The notes under the pieces were generated by a model. It worked only from the letters and a program-made list of their open reading frames with translations, made no database searches and had not been told where the DNA came from. Positions 63,304 through 64,000 of a stretch of 64,000 nt of DNA are shown one piece after another. The DNA is from a bacterium (GTDB lineage: Bacteria; Planctomycetota; Planctomycetia; Pirellulales; Pirellulaceae), in assembly GCA_030430075.1 (NCBI GenBank), contig JAUIGN010000014.1, positions 84,042-148,041 of the forward strand. Direction: 5' to 3'. Numbering within the stretch: the first letter of the stretch is position 1; each line of letters starts with the position of its first letter. The position numbers and the translations under genes are program-made.

Positions 63304-63325
63304 ACGCCCAACGGCTGATGAATCG
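63304..63325 (-). repeat. Fragment of MITE-like repeat, inverted
   Basis: Read on the minus strand, CGATTCATCAGCCGTTGGGC matches the left end of the element at 27434 (ATTCATCAGCCGTTGGGCG). Only this end is recognisable, so it is either a fragment or a very decayed copy lying downstream of the receptor gene. Confidence 0.4.
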
Positions 63326-63362
63326 TTCAGGATCAGCGATTCGTCACAACCAACGTTCGCTG

Positions 63363-63479
63363 CTCGGCGCGGGTTTTCCTTTCTGCTCGGCGCAGGTCTC
63401 GCTAGCTGTTCGGCGCGGGTCTCGCTAGCCGCTCGGCGCGGGTCTCCGACCCCGCCGAAACCGCCGACCGCAGGTCTCC
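63363..63479 (+). repeat. 23-bp array of the CTCGGCGCGGGTCTC core, four units, with cap
   Basis: Four cores start at 63363, 63386, 63409 and 63432, exactly 23 bases apart, separated by variable text such as GCTAGCTG. The last is followed by the same cap as the other two arrays (GGTCTCCGACCCCGCCGAAA, then CCGCCGACCGCAGGTCTCC). It lies about 115 bases after the receptor stop. Here too the last core and the cap can pair as CGGCG-C-GGGTC with GACCC-CGCCG. Confidence 0.85.
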
Positions 63480-63532
63480 CCCAACCAGGATTCCAAGTCA
63501 TTTTGACAGCTCGTGATTGTGGCTTTACTGAA

Positions 63533-63553
63533 TTGGATCGTCAGGCGATCCAA
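63533..63553. terminator. Perfect 8-bp inverted repeat
   Basis: TTGGATCG and CGATCCAA flank a 5-base loop (TCAGG). It could be a terminator stem for either direction but lacks a T-run. The rest of 63480-63911 contains small open frames without ribosome-binding sites or recognisable products. Confidence 0.35.
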
Positions 63554-63911
63554 CAGACAAGCCGTGATGCTCATTCGAGGTGGCACACCCTCTGTGAACA
63601 GTGGAGGGTGCGTCATGCCTGATCCTGGCCGTTTGTTACTCCATCCCTTATGGGGTTTCTTCCTTCTACGACTTCGGTGTCGCGCTGCCGCGCACACCCA
63701 CCATTCCGTCTGCATTCGAGCAGATGAGCGGGAAAGCGTCCCGCATCACACACCCGCGGGGCGAGCCGAATTATTTATGAGCTTATGAGCCTCAGCTAAG
63801 TGTGGTCAGCTTCGACGATCCGAGACTCGTTGCCTCTTGTTCGCGCCGTGAGGCAGCGGTCTCTCGTTTCGCACCGGAGATATTGTCAAGAGTTGTGTAT
63901 GGCCTGATTTG

Positions 63912-64000
63912 ATGGCGACGTCCTTGGTTGATTCAAATACCGGTTCCTCTTCTCTGTTCCCTTTTGTTCATGATGGTCGGCTTCTCGGCACATCTCTGCC
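63912..64000 (+). CDS. Possible start of a gene cut by the right edge
   Basis: An ATG at 63912 opens a frame that reads to the end of the window without a stop (MATSLVDSNTGSSSLFPF and about 11 more residues). There is no clear ribosome-binding site and I do not recognise the sequence, so this may be a chance frame. Confidence 0.22.
   Translation, partial: MATSLVDSNTGSSSLFPFVHDGRLLGTSL

Noticed and set aside
1..64000. tRNA, rRNA and CRISPR arrays
   Set aside because: T-loop-like strings such as GGTTCGAA and GGTTCAAATCC were found only inside protein genes with no cloverleaf around them; no regularly spaced repeats with unique spacers were seen.

Overview
The window is high-GC bacterial DNA that looks planctomycete. 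The evidence is the set of large cytochrome-c-like proteins (PSCyt1/DUF1549/DUF1553, DUF1587/1592/1595/1588), Tat-exported DUF1501 proteins, a DUF1080 protein, a Ser/Thr kinase fused to WD40-like repeats, a kinase carrying an anti-sigma-type zinc finger next to an ECF sigma factor, and secreted proteins with an LE.R-type N-terminal motif. I cannot assign a genus. No rRNA, tRNA, CRISPR array or phage genes were seen.

Layout. 1-3742: a PSCyt/DUF1592 protein cut by the left edge, then a DUF1080 protein. 3784-5464: two RNA/SAM methyltransferase genes. 5724-17645: signalling block with a kinase-WD40 protein, a giant dockerin metalloprotease-like protein, two ECF sigma factors and a zinc-finger kinase. 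17831-21259: SAM methyltransferase divergent from asparagine synthetase and nitrilase genes. 21441-33162: a complete-looking bidirectional NAD-linked [NiFe] hydrogenase locus on the minus strand, hoxEFUYH, a maturation protease, then hypFCDEAB. 33803-34882: a secreted DJ-1/PfpI protein. 35247-38642: Flp pilin and TadE/G-type pseudopilins in two divergent arms, without the secretion motor. 38643-49449: a decayed FecR-like remnant, then two DUF1549/DUF1553 plus DUF1501 pairs. 49769-50218: a small secreted DUF4430 protein. 50504-53865: beta-oxidation fadB-fadA. 54070-59174: TetR regulator, lipoprotein adaptor and RND pump. 59776-60918: cysteine desulfurase. 61076-63249: cobalamin riboswitch and TonB-dependent receptor.

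The hydrogenase genes form one functional unit. HoxFUE carry the NADH/FMN and Fe-S diaphorase parts, HoxYH form the NiFe module, the protease trims HoxH, and HypA-F build and insert the NiFe(CN)2CO site. The RND operon is probably controlled by its own TetR through palindromes upstream. The receptor is probably repressed by cobalamin. The paired DUF1549/DUF1553 and DUF1501 genes follow the usual planctomycete arrangement, whose function is still poorly known.

The most unusual content is intergenic. Three arrays (about 43909-44197, 59219-59475 and 63363-63479) repeat the same 15-base core at three different periods (40, 21 and 23 bp), and all end in the same cap of about 38 bp. Each lies just downstream of a plus-strand gene, and the full unit can fold into a GC-rich hairpin. 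A second dispersed element of about 170 bp, with partial terminal inverted repeats, occurs in up to five copies and looks like a miniature transposable element. All assignments come from reading the sequence. No database search was run.
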